Assembly (NCBI RefSeq): GCF_004342485.1
Contig: NZ_SMBU01000040.1
Coordinates: forward strand, 1-44,477
Origin: Roseateles saccharophilus
GTDB taxonomy: Bacteria > Pseudomonadota > Gammaproteobacteria > Burkholderiales > Burkholderiaceae_C
Length of the DNA: 44,477 bases
Direction of reading: 5' to 3'
The notes beneath the pieces were generated by a model that was not told where the DNA came from, did no database searches, and worked only from the letters and a program-made list of their open reading frames with translations. Of the stretch, positions 1 to 6,974 are shown piece after piece. The translations under genes and the position numbers were made by a program. Each line of letters begins with the position of its first letter. Position 1 is the stretch's first letter.

Positions 1-25
1 CGTCACTCAGGCACCTCACTCAGGG

Positions 26-82
26 TGTCCGCGATCGCCTGGAACACTGTCCGCGATCAGCCTGGAATGGGTGTCCGCGATC
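26..82. repeat. Three tandem IS21-type terminal repeat units
   Basis: The 11-mer TGTCCGCGATC occurs three times, at 26-36, 48-58 and 72-82, each followed within a few bases by a TGGAA-containing segment, with 22-24 bp spacing. Several closely spaced short repeats at an element end are characteristic of IS21-family (IstA/IstB) elements, where they bind transposase. No transposase gene is visible, so this is either the inner edge of an element lying left of the window or a relic. The family assignment is from memory of the repeat sequence. Confidence 0.55.
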
Positions 83-318
83 AGTGGAATACGCAGGCTC
101 CCATTGGTCAGTCCAAACTCCCAGCAAGCCCGCGCCGCTTCGACCCGGTCGGCATTTTCGAAACAGTAATTTCCAGAAGACGGCGGGCTGCAGGTCTTGA
201 CGAGGTTGCGGCCTGAACTCGGTCGGGGTCGAGTGTTGCAGGCTACTGCGCAGCCCAACTCGGCACATGCCCAAAGAGTCAACGCCGGCCTGCAACGTAC
301 ACCCGTCATTAAAACGCA
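83..318. other. Non-coding stretch, no supported gene
   Basis: Between the IS21-type repeats and the terminator of the PEP-CTERM gene I see no ORF with a ribosome binding site or a recognisable family. The minus-strand ORFs here run through the repeats and look like translated IS end sequence. Probably the sub-terminal part of the insertion element. Confidence 0.4.
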
Positions 319-345
319 AACGCCCGATGCGATGCATCGGGCGTT
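319..345 (-). terminator. Rho-independent terminator of the PEP-CTERM gene
   Basis: A perfect 12-bp stem (319-330 with 334-345) closes a 3-nt loop. Reading the minus strand, it is followed by a T-rich run (TTTGCGTTTT). It lies about 80 bp past the stop codon of the PEP-CTERM gene, in the right orientation to end that transcript. Confidence 0.85.
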
Positions 346-423
346 CCTGGCCGGTTAACCCGGCTTGCTCAACCGCCCTAGCGCGTTCAACGCGTTCAGG
401 ACGGGTCAACAATCAGCCAAGAA

Positions 424-1302
424 TCAGGCTTGCGTCTTGCGGCGACGAGCAGCACCGGCACCAGCCAGCGCCAAACCGATCAACGCCAGCGAACCCGGCT
501 CAGGCAACTTCTTGACGACGTTCAGGGCGCCTTCGGACGTCACTTGCACGTTGACGCAGGGCACGAAAGTAGCGCCACCGTCGAACGTGCAACCACCACC
601 CACCACGCTGCCGCCGTTCAGGGTGTTGGTCGTCGTCGCTTGGAGCAGGTATTGGCCCGAAGCGAAGCCAGCCGACAGCGAAGTGCCGGTCGAATCAGCC
701 ACGTCGAAGCCGAACAGCTGGTTGGCCACATTGGCCAGCACCGTGCTGCTGCCGGTCGTGCCGCCGATCACGTTCGTCGTGTTGGTATCGCCACCCAGAC
801 CGATGATGCTGCCGCCCGCAACCGTCGTGCTGACGCCATTCACGATGGCGATCAGCGAGTAACCGCCGGTAAGGAACGTGTAATGGAAACCAGAGCCGAT
901 CAGCGAATCGACAAAGCCGGACACGTTGCTGAACGCCAGTTCGAGCGTGTAAGCCTGACCATCAGGGCCGACACCAAAGATCTTTTGTACACCGTTGTCG
1001 CAATTGCCAACGCAGTTCTCGTTGACGTAGGCAATGGAGTTGATCATGCCGGTCTCGGAGAACTGGGCGCCAGTGAAGACATTGCCCGAACCGTTGACCT
1101 GCTGGCTGACAGTGGCCGTACCGCCGCCAAGCACCAAGTGACCGATGTTCGTATAGGTGTCGGTAGCCGGCGAACCATGGGCGAAGCCAGGGACCGTGAT
1201 CTGCCAGCCGTCGAGAACTTGATAAGCAGCCGAGGCGGGCACGCTCACACAAGCCATCACAGCAGCAGCAGCCAGCGCGCGGAGTGCAGTAGTGGATTTC
1301 AT
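424..1302 (-). CDS. PEP-CTERM sorting-domain exported protein
   Basis: A 292-residue secreted protein. Residues 1-25 form a signal peptide ending in the ASA cleavage motif. The last 26 residues are a textbook PEP-CTERM tail: PEP at 267-269, a hydrophobic helix, then RRRK. In this system an exosortase recognises the tail and removes it during export, and such proteins accompany exopolysaccharide and flocs or biofilm. The body is rich in Gly, Thr, Ser and Asn, with two Cys pairs, and matches no enzyme I recognise. The start at 1302 is set by a GAGGAA ribosome site and the signal peptide; upstream in-frame ATGs would bury it. A sigma-54 promoter lies about 70 bp upstream and a terminator follows. 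No exosortase gene is in the window, so processing must rely on a distant one. Confidence 0.93.
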   Translation of the reverse strand: MKSTTALRALAAAAVMACVSVPASAAYQVLDGWQITVPGFAHGSPATDTYTNIGHLVLGGGTATVSQQVNGSGNVFTGAQFSETGMINSIAYVNENCVGNCDNGVQKIFGVGPDGQAYTLELAFSNVSGFVDSLIGSGFHYTFLTGGYSLIAIVNGVSTTVAGGSIIGLGGDTNTTNVIGGTTGSSTVLANVANQLFGFDVADSTGTSLSAGFASGQYLLQATTTNTLNGGSVVGGGCTFDGGATFVPCVNVQVTSEGALNVVKKLPEPGSLALIGLALAGAGAARRRKTQA

Positions 1303-1371
1303 TCTGTTCCTCACTAAAAAGATTGACCTGAAACGACCCGACCAACTCACGTCGATCTGCGTCAATAACCA

Positions 1372-1387
1372 AGCAACCACCATGCCA
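1372..1387 (-). promoter_or_regulatory. Sigma-54 (RpoN) promoter of the PEP-CTERM gene
   Basis: On the minus strand the sequence reads TGGCATG-GTGG-TTGCT. This matches the sigma-54 consensus TGGCAC(G)-N4-TTGC(A/T) at all key positions: GG at -24, GC at -12, with exact spacing. The predicted start near 1362 leaves a leader of about 60 nt before the ATG at 1302. PrsR, encoded at 9764-11125, carries the sigma-54 contact motif GAFTGA, so this is the expected kind of promoter for a PEP-CTERM target gene. Confidence 0.85.
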
Positions 1388-1449
1388 AAGCCAGAAAACC
1401 CTTCAACTTCAATCACTTGCGCTAGACAAGCCAACTGCGGGGCGCATAT

Positions 1450-1468
1450 GTGTAAGATTTTTCGACAC
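1450..1468 (-). promoter_or_regulatory. Candidate upstream activator site (PrsR box?)
   Basis: An imperfect inverted repeat GTGT-N11-ACAC lies about 65-80 bp upstream of the -24 element, in a locally AT-rich stretch between prsT and the PEP-CTERM gene. Enhancer sites of NtrC-type activators are typically dyads at such distances. Only the 4-bp arms are symmetrical, and the assignment to PrsR is inference. Confidence 0.35.
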
Positions 1469-1487
1469 CTTGAAGCCCGAACGTGAC

Positions 1488-4277
1488 TCACAGTCGCGCC
1501 AGCAGGCTGTTCACTTCGGCCTGCAAGGGGAACACGCTTCCCAGCGCCGCCAAACGCTGCAGCTCCTCGCGAGCTTCGGTCTTGCGGCCGGCATCAACGT
1601 AAAAACGGGCCAAGTGCAAACGGTACTCAGGCTGCTCAGGATCCAAAGACAGTGCCCGTTTCTGAAGATCGATTGCCTTGTCCAGTTCCCCGGCATCGGC
1701 CAAAAGCTGGGCGAGCGTATCCATGAAGGCCGGCCTGTTCGGTTCCAGTTGGTTCGCCTTCTCGGCGTAGGCACGCGCGCCGGGCTTCTTGGTGAGGCTC
1801 AAGACCCAGGCCAGGTTGTTTGCCGCACTAGCATTGTGGGGGTTGAGCTTTAGCACCGCGAAATAGCGCTGCTCGGCAAGCCCGTAGCTCTTCTGGACAA
1901 GTGCGACGTCGGCAAGATAGTGGATGAACGCTGCGTCCTGGGGATGCCCCGCCAGCCATTCCATTTCGAACTGCTTCGCCTCGGCCGGCTTTTGCCCCGC
2001 CAGAAGAACGCGATGCAGCTTGATTGCCAATTCGGCGGTCGGCGCCAGCTTCAGTGCCGAGCGGTAGGCCACGCCCGCCGCCGCCCAGTTGTTCTGAGTG
2101 ACATCAATGTCGCCCTCAAGGGCATAGCCGAGTGGGTCATCAGGATGCTGGGCTCGTATCTCGTCCGCAATCTTGTGCGCCTGCACCGGATTGCCAGCAG
2201 CCAAGGCGGCTCGAAGCAGCGCTACCTGCCCGGGCTGAAAATCTGGCTTGATGCCAAGTGCGCGCTTGACAGTGGCTGCCGCGTTGGCTTTGTCGCCTCG
2301 CGCTGTATATAGCTGCGCCAACATCATGTACGGCTCAGGCGCATTGGGCTGCAACGCAATCAGCTTGTTGAAAGAGCTGATCGCCTGATTGCTGTCACCG
2401 GCAAGTGCCTGAACCTGGGCCAGGAAACGCCAAGCCTCCGCACTGTCCGGTATTGCCGTGACGGCATCCTGCGCACTGGCCAATGCGCCCTTGATGTCCT
2501 TGGCATTCATCTGCAGGTCAATAAGCGTCAAACGCGGCTGCGTCTCACCGGGCGCCTGCATGATCAGCTTTGACAGCATCGCCTTGAGTTCTTCCGTACT
2601 GGCGCCGGCCTTTGCACGCAGCGCCACGACGGCCATGTTTGCTGCGATGTTCCTGGGGTCAATCGCCAGAATCTTTTCATAGCGCGCCGCCGCGGCGTCG
2701 GGGTGTTTGTCCGCGACATCAAGCTCGGCCAAGCTCGATGTGGCGGGAAGGTACACGGGATCAAGTCTGACAGCCTCCTCGAACGCTGCACGCGCCTTGT
2801 CCTTGTTCCCGCGCAGCAGTTCGATGCGACCGCGCATATTCGATGGCGCAGGCTTATCGGGCGCCTTGGCCTGCAGGCCGTTCACCGCCTTCAATGCCGC
2901 GTCCCAATCCTTGCGCTCCATCAACGCCGAAACCAGGGCCATATCGGCTACCGTGCCGGTATCCGAGCCAGCCACCGCCTGGAGTGCCGCAAGCCCTTCG
3001 CCCGCCTTGCCCCTGGCTATCTGCAATAGCGCCAACGCAACCCGACTGCGGACGCCTTTGGGATCAGCTTTGGCAGCCTTGGAAAAGAATTCCTCTGCGC
3101 GGCGCCCATCACTCTGCTGCAAGTAGGCTTCGCCCGCGACAGACAAGGCCTCGGCATCGCCGCCGCCTTCCGCCAGCAGAGGCTGGAGCACGGTGAGGGC
3201 CTTGGCAGCGCTGCCAGCCCTCAAATTTGTCCGCGCCAGCAGCAACCGCGCCTTGACAAAGTCCGGCGCGATCTGAATGGCCTTGCCGAGCTGCTTGTCG
3301 GCCTCCAACAGCACGCCGCGGCGGTATTCAACGACACCAGCCAAGTAAAGGCTCTGCGGATCGTCAGCCGAAAGCGACAGCAGCGCGACGGCATGCTCAT
3401 GCGCCTCGTTGAGCTGATTTTTCTGGAGTGCCAGCAGGATCGAAAAGACACGGAACTGCACTGCGCCGCCCTTCAGGGTGCGCAAGGGGTCCAGTTCCTT
3501 TTTCGCCTCAGCGAAATCCTTTTTGTCCAGCAGCGAGGCCACAAGACCGGCGCGCGCGTTCGGGCTGGATCTTTCGATCGACAGGGCCTCGCGGAAAGCT
3601 GCAACGGCGTCATCCGGCCGCCCGAGTGAACTCAACAATTCGCCCTTCAACTGAACGGCATCTACCGTCCTGGCTGATTTTTCCAGCAAGGCGTTCAACT
3701 CCCTGAGTGCCTCTGCCGGCCCGGCACTGGACGACAACAAACGGAGCCTGACCAACTGGGCATGCTGGCTACCGGCGTCCGCCGCGATGGCAGCCGTGGA
3801 GAGTTCCATGGCTTTGGCCTGCTTGCCCTGCAGGTTGTAAGTCGTCGCCAGCGTTGCCTTCAGGTCCGCGGTCGCTGCAGCCGACCCAAGCTGCGTATCG
3901 CCAAAAGTGCGGACCAGTTTGTCGCGCTCCCCGGCCGCCAGCATCGCCTGCGCGAGCAGGGGGATGACCTCATCAGCCGAATACCCAAGTTCCTTGGCCT
4001 TCTCCAATTCGATGACGGCGCCGCGGGCGTCGCCCAAATGCAATGACGCTTTGCCCAGGAGAAAACGAGCCTCGACCAATGAGGGGTTTTCCTGCAGTGC
4101 ATTCTTCAATTGAAGAACCGCAGCCACATCGTCCTTCTTGCCGAGCGCAGTCTTGGCTTCCGCGAGATATTGGTCGGCGGTCTTGCTGAAACACCCAGCC
4201 AAAAGCAGGCCAGAGAGCAGCACCCCTGCTGCCCCCCTGCACTTGGCGCCCACTCCTGATGAGGAAATTTTTTTCAT
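1488..4277 (-). CDS. prsT: PEP-CTERM system TPR-repeat lipoprotein PrsT (copy 1)
   Basis: A protein of about 929 residues. It has a lipoprotein signal whose lipobox LLAGC places the acylated Cys near residue 29, followed by tetratricopeptide repeats along nearly the whole length (recurring A..L...P....A...L pattern). Length and the early segments YLAEAKTAL, LKNALQ and ARFLLG match the PrsT family, which co-occurs with PEP-CTERM/exosortase systems. Its role is thought to be an envelope scaffold for polysaccharide or protein export. The ATG at 4277 is preferred; a GTG at 4286 would add three residues, and neither has a clear Shine-Dalgarno. The PEP-CTERM gene lies directly downstream. A second paralog of nearly equal length is encoded at 6975-9764. 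Confidence 0.9.
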   Translation of the reverse strand: MKKISSSGVGAKCRGAAGVLLSGLLLAGCFSKTADQYLAEAKTALGKKDDVAAVLQLKNALQENPSLVEARFLLGKASLHLGDARGAVIELEKAKELGYSADEVIPLLAQAMLAAGERDKLVRTFGDTQLGSAAATADLKATLATTYNLQGKQAKAMELSTAAIAADAGSQHAQLVRLRLLSSSAGPAEALRELNALLEKSARTVDAVQLKGELLSSLGRPDDAVAAFREALSIERSSPNARAGLVASLLDKKDFAEAKKELDPLRTLKGGAVQFRVFSILLALQKNQLNEAHEHAVALLSLSADDPQSLYLAGVVEYRRGVLLEADKQLGKAIQIAPDFVKARLLLARTNLRAGSAAKALTVLQPLLAEGGGDAEALSVAGEAYLQQSDGRRAEEFFSKAAKADPKGVRSRVALALLQIARGKAGEGLAALQAVAGSDTGTVADMALVSALMERKDWDAALKAVNGLQAKAPDKPAPSNMRGRIELLRGNKDKARAAFEEAVRLDPVYLPATSSLAELDVADKHPDAAAARYEKILAIDPRNIAANMAVVALRAKAGASTEELKAMLSKLIMQAPGETQPRLTLIDLQMNAKDIKGALASAQDAVTAIPDSAEAWRFLAQVQALAGDSNQAISSFNKLIALQPNAPEPYMMLAQLYTARGDKANAAATVKRALGIKPDFQPGQVALLRAALAAGNPVQAHKIADEIRAQHPDDPLGYALEGDIDVTQNNWAAAGVAYRSALKLAPTAELAIKLHRVLLAGQKPAEAKQFEMEWLAGHPQDAAFIHYLADVALVQKSYGLAEQRYFAVLKLNPHNASAANNLAWVLSLTKKPGARAYAEKANQLEPNRPAFMDTLAQLLADAGELDKAIDLQKRALSLDPEQPEYRLHLARFYVDAGRKTEAREELQRLAALGSVFPLQAEVNSLLARL

Positions 4278-4873
4278 GACGTTCACGGTTCAGAAAGAAA
4301 GCCAAGCCAATCGTTGCCACGGCACCGTCACCCAACGGAGATCGACACCGGGTTGGGCAACGCCCCCCCAAAACATCGGGTCGAGTGCACGCGACAGCGC
4401 CCGACACCGCCTCATCAGCGTGCACCAGGACAACTGCTTGGCGCCCTGCACTACAAGACCCCGCCTGTCGGCCAGCACCCACGCGCAACACCTGCCCAGA
4501 TAGGCCCGCAGACATCGAGCAGAACGGTGCGGCGCGGCAGGAATCAGCACAGCGACCGAACGGCCATAAGGGAATAGGTGACCGCTGCTAGCAGCGGTGC
4601 GGGAGCGCTCCCCTGCAGTTCCTCGAAGCCAATGCCAAGGTCGCTGCAGGTGTTTGAAGTCGATGGGTTCACGAATCACCTCAAAGTGAAGGGATCGTAT
4701 CAACTAAAACTGCGTAGTTTGGTCGCCTCCCCACCCGAACGGGGTGGGAAGCAGAGGCCGTTTGAGGCCTGTTCCAAAAGGTGACCGCAGCACCGTGGGG
4801 GAAAATTTTCAACAGAAGGCCGCATCACACAACGAGCACATCGCCCCGCTCGGCAAGGCGCATTCCGCGCACA
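4278..4873. other. Intergenic region upstream of prsT copy 1
   Basis: About 600 bp without a convincing gene. It separates the protease stop from prsT copy 1, so this prsT probably has its own promoter. The visible structure is a pair of adjacent perfect palindromes (4581-4612) and a small GC hairpin near 4731-4751. I searched the minus strand for a sigma-54 site and found none with correct -24/-12 spacing. ORFs crossing this stretch lack ribosome sites and family matches. Confidence 0.6.
4581..4612. promoter_or_regulatory. Two adjacent perfect palindromes
   Basis: Positions 4581-4598 are an 18-bp perfect palindrome (ACCGCTGCTAGCAGCGGT). Two bases on, 4601-4612 is a 12-bp perfect palindrome (GGGAGCGCTCCC). 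They sit about 300 bp upstream of prsT copy 1. They could be operator sites or form a cruciform or RNA hairpin; there is no T-tract, so they are not a standard terminator. Function unknown. Confidence 0.4.
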
Positions 4874-5641
4874 TCATCTGGCCGCTTTGGCAGACTCAAC
4901 GAGCGGCGCGATCTGCGCAACCGGGATGGCATAGCTGATGCCCGACGGGTTGGTCAGCGCGGACTCCTTGCCGGCCTTGGTCAGCACCATGTTGATGATG
5001 CCGACGACCTCGCCGGTCTCCTGGTCGAGCACCGGGCCACCGCTGTTGCCGGGGTAGGCCGTGGCATCGAGCTGCAGGATGTCGAAACTGCCCGCTCGCA
5101 GCTGCCGCAACGCGCGCGGGTCCAGGCTGCGGGCATTGGCCGCGGGCAGCGAGATCGGCGTGATCGCGGAGATGATGCCGCGGTGGCTGACGGTGGAGAA
5201 GCCGAGGGCGCCGCCGATAGGGAAGCCCATGAACAGCACGGCCCGCCCCTCCTTCGCCAGCGTCGGACCGGCGATACGCAGCGCCGGCACGGGAGCGCCC
5301 TCGAAGCTCAGCGCGACGAGGTCATGGGCCCGGTCCAGCGCAGCGATGCGGGCCATGCGTAGCCCCCATTCGCCGCTGGCCGCGCGCACCTGGATGCTGA
5401 TCCTCTGCTCGGCTTCAGTCACGTCCGGCGAGGGCAGCACATGGGCGTTGGTGATGACGATGCTGCCATCCGCGACGGCAAAGCCGGTGCCATGGAAACC
5501 GAAGCGCGGGCTGTCCGTCGGCGAATAGGTGCCGACGAGGACGACGGAGGGCTTGCTGCGCTCGATCAACGCCGGCAGGTCGGCGGCACCCGCCCACAGC
5601 GGGGCAAGGCCAAGCAGGCATATCAGGTGGCGCCGCTTCAT
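4874..5641 (-). CDS. Secreted trypsin-like serine protease
   Basis: A 255-residue S1-type serine protease with a signal peptide (about residues 1-19) and a complete catalytic triad: His67 in TNAHV, Asp107 in DLVAL and Ser200 in GNSGGP. The fold resembles the DegP/HtrA protease core, but there is no PDZ domain and the chain ends just after the protease domain. It probably acts in the periplasm or outside the cell. The start at 5641 overlaps the stop of the upstream acyltransferase gene by 4 bp (ATGA), implying translational coupling. An upstream in-frame extension would cover the neighbour and lose the signal peptide. Context suggests a role in maturation or turnover of PEP-CTERM or EPS-associated proteins; the substrate is unknown. 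Confidence 0.88.
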   Translation of the reverse strand: MKRRHLICLLGLAPLWAGAADLPALIERSKPSVVLVGTYSPTDSPRFGFHGTGFAVADGSIVITNAHVLPSPDVTEAEQRISIQVRAASGEWGLRMARIAALDRAHDLVALSFEGAPVPALRIAGPTLAKEGRAVLFMGFPIGGALGFSTVSHRGIISAITPISLPAANARSLDPRALRQLRAGSFDILQLDATAYPGNSGGPVLDQETGEVVGIINMVLTKAGKESALTNPSGISYAIPVAQIAPLVESAKAAR

Positions 5642-6930
5642 TGCACGAGATCGTGGGAGGTGAAACTGACCTCGAGCGCTGCGACGCAGCGGCACCAGGC
5701 ATCGTCGGGCTCGGCGACCCGGAAACCGTAGAAACGGCTGTTGTCGGACTTTTTGCAACGCACCACAGATACCTCGTTACGTGACCAATCCTGGCGACCG
5801 AGCTGCACGCGCGCCTCGCCGTGCGCGTGCAGCGGCAGCTCGAGCCTGGATTCGGCCTGGAATCCCGACAGGGATATCTCGACGACGTCGAACACGAAGA
5901 TGCGCTCGGCGCCGTCGATCTCGAGCTTGAGCTCGGCCGGCGCCCGCAGCGAATAGCGCTGGTGGCGACGCAGCGGATGGCCGAGCGCCGCGCCCTCGTC
6001 GACCAGTGGCAGCACGCGCCGGTATTCGGGGATGTCGTAGATGGACCAGAGCAGGGCCTTGCGGCGGTTGTCGAGCTTGTCGAAGACCTGGGTGCGCTGG
6101 TTGAAGAAGTAGTCCAGCAGCTCCGGTGTCATGACAGGGTCGTTCGTCGTGAAATAGCGGCGCTGCGGCATCTTGATGTTGGGCAGCGCCAGCTCGAAGA
6201 GATAGCTGTGCAGGTTCCTGCGCGGCGGCCGGCCGCGATAGCCGCGCCTGAACACCGCGCCCGCCGATTGCAGGTCCAGCGTCGCACCGACGGCGGGCGC
6301 GCCATTGGCGAAGTCGTATTCGGCAACCGGCGCATCGCGCAGGCGCTCGAAGAACAGCAGGGCCTCGTACAGGTCGATGCGATCCGGGTTGACGGCGATA
6401 ACGAGATGGCGGGTGTCGAACATCTTGACGCAATACTCCCGCATGAACTTCATCAGCGGGAACAGCACGGCGCCGCCGGTCTTGCGGAACTCGGGATGCA
6501 CCGCAAGCGCGGAGATCTCGGCGATCTGGCCGTGCTGCCGGCGCACCTGCTCCAGGTCGAAGACGCTTTGCAGCGGAAAGCCGAACACGCCCTCGCGGAT
6601 CATCGAGATCGTGCCGACGACACGCCCCTCCCACTTGGCGCACAGCGTCGTCGTCGTGGGCAGGGCGTGGTAGATCGTGACCCGCATGCCCGAGGGATCC
6701 GGCTTCATGAAGCCGCTGGCGACATAGGCGTCGTGCAGGATCCTGAAGCAATCCTCCAGTTCCTCACGGGTCTCGGCCACCTTGAGCTCGAGCCGCAGGT
6801 CGGGGTCGGGGTCGCAATCCACCATGGCCCGCAACATCGCGAAACGCACCCGCTTCGGCATGCGGGCCAGCAGCCGACGCATCATCTGGTGAAACCTTCG
6901 TTTCGCAGGAGAGCGTCGGGTACTGCTCAT
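5638..6930 (-). CDS. FeeM-type N-acyl amino acid synthase with C-terminal PilZ-like domain
   Basis: A 430-residue protein with no signal peptide. Residues about 45-240 resemble the FeeM / PEP-CTERM-exosortase-associated acyltransferase family (GNAT-like fold; segments such as LQSVFDLEQ, EISALAVHPEFR and HLVIAVNPD). Those enzymes make N-acyl amino acids from acyl-ACP. Residues about 325-420 look like a PilZ domain: an Arg-rich RRHQRYSLR segment, then EISLSG in place of the usual (D/N)xSxxG. PilZ domains bind cyclic di-GMP, so the fusion suggests second-messenger control of acylation; the Asp/Asn-to-Glu change makes binding uncertain. The start at 6930 has a GGGAG ribosome site. It lies 44 bp after prsT copy 2 and overlaps the protease gene by 4 bp. 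Confidence 0.85.
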   Translation of the reverse strand: MSSTRRSPAKRRFHQMMRRLLARMPKRVRFAMLRAMVDCDPDPDLRLELKVAETREELEDCFRILHDAYVASGFMKPDPSGMRVTIYHALPTTTTLCAKWEGRVVGTISMIREGVFGFPLQSVFDLEQVRRQHGQIAEISALAVHPEFRKTGGAVLFPLMKFMREYCVKMFDTRHLVIAVNPDRIDLYEALLFFERLRDAPVAEYDFANGAPAVGATLDLQSAGAVFRRGYRGRPPRRNLHSYLFELALPNIKMPQRRYFTTNDPVMTPELLDYFFNQRTQVFDKLDNRRKALLWSIYDIPEYRRVLPLVDEGAALGHPLRRHQRYSLRAPAELKLEIDGAERIFVFDVVEISLSGFQAESRLELPLHAHGEARVQLGRQDWSRNEVSVVRCKKSDNSRFYGFRVAEPDDAWCRCVAALEVSFTSHDLVQ

Positions 6931-6974
6931 GGCGGGCTCCCTAATGGCTTTTGAAGATGCCCGGGCAACCGGGG

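Noticed and set aside
1303-1491. N-terminal extension of the PEP-CTERM protein to 355 residues
   Set aside because: It would bury the signal peptide, cross the sigma-54 promoter and overlap the prsT stop. The ATG at 1302 has a good ribosome site.
4620-4650. Possible sigma-54 promoter upstream of prsT copy 1 (TTGGCATTGGC on the minus strand)
   Set aside because: The -24 part is good but there is no TTGC at the required spacing.
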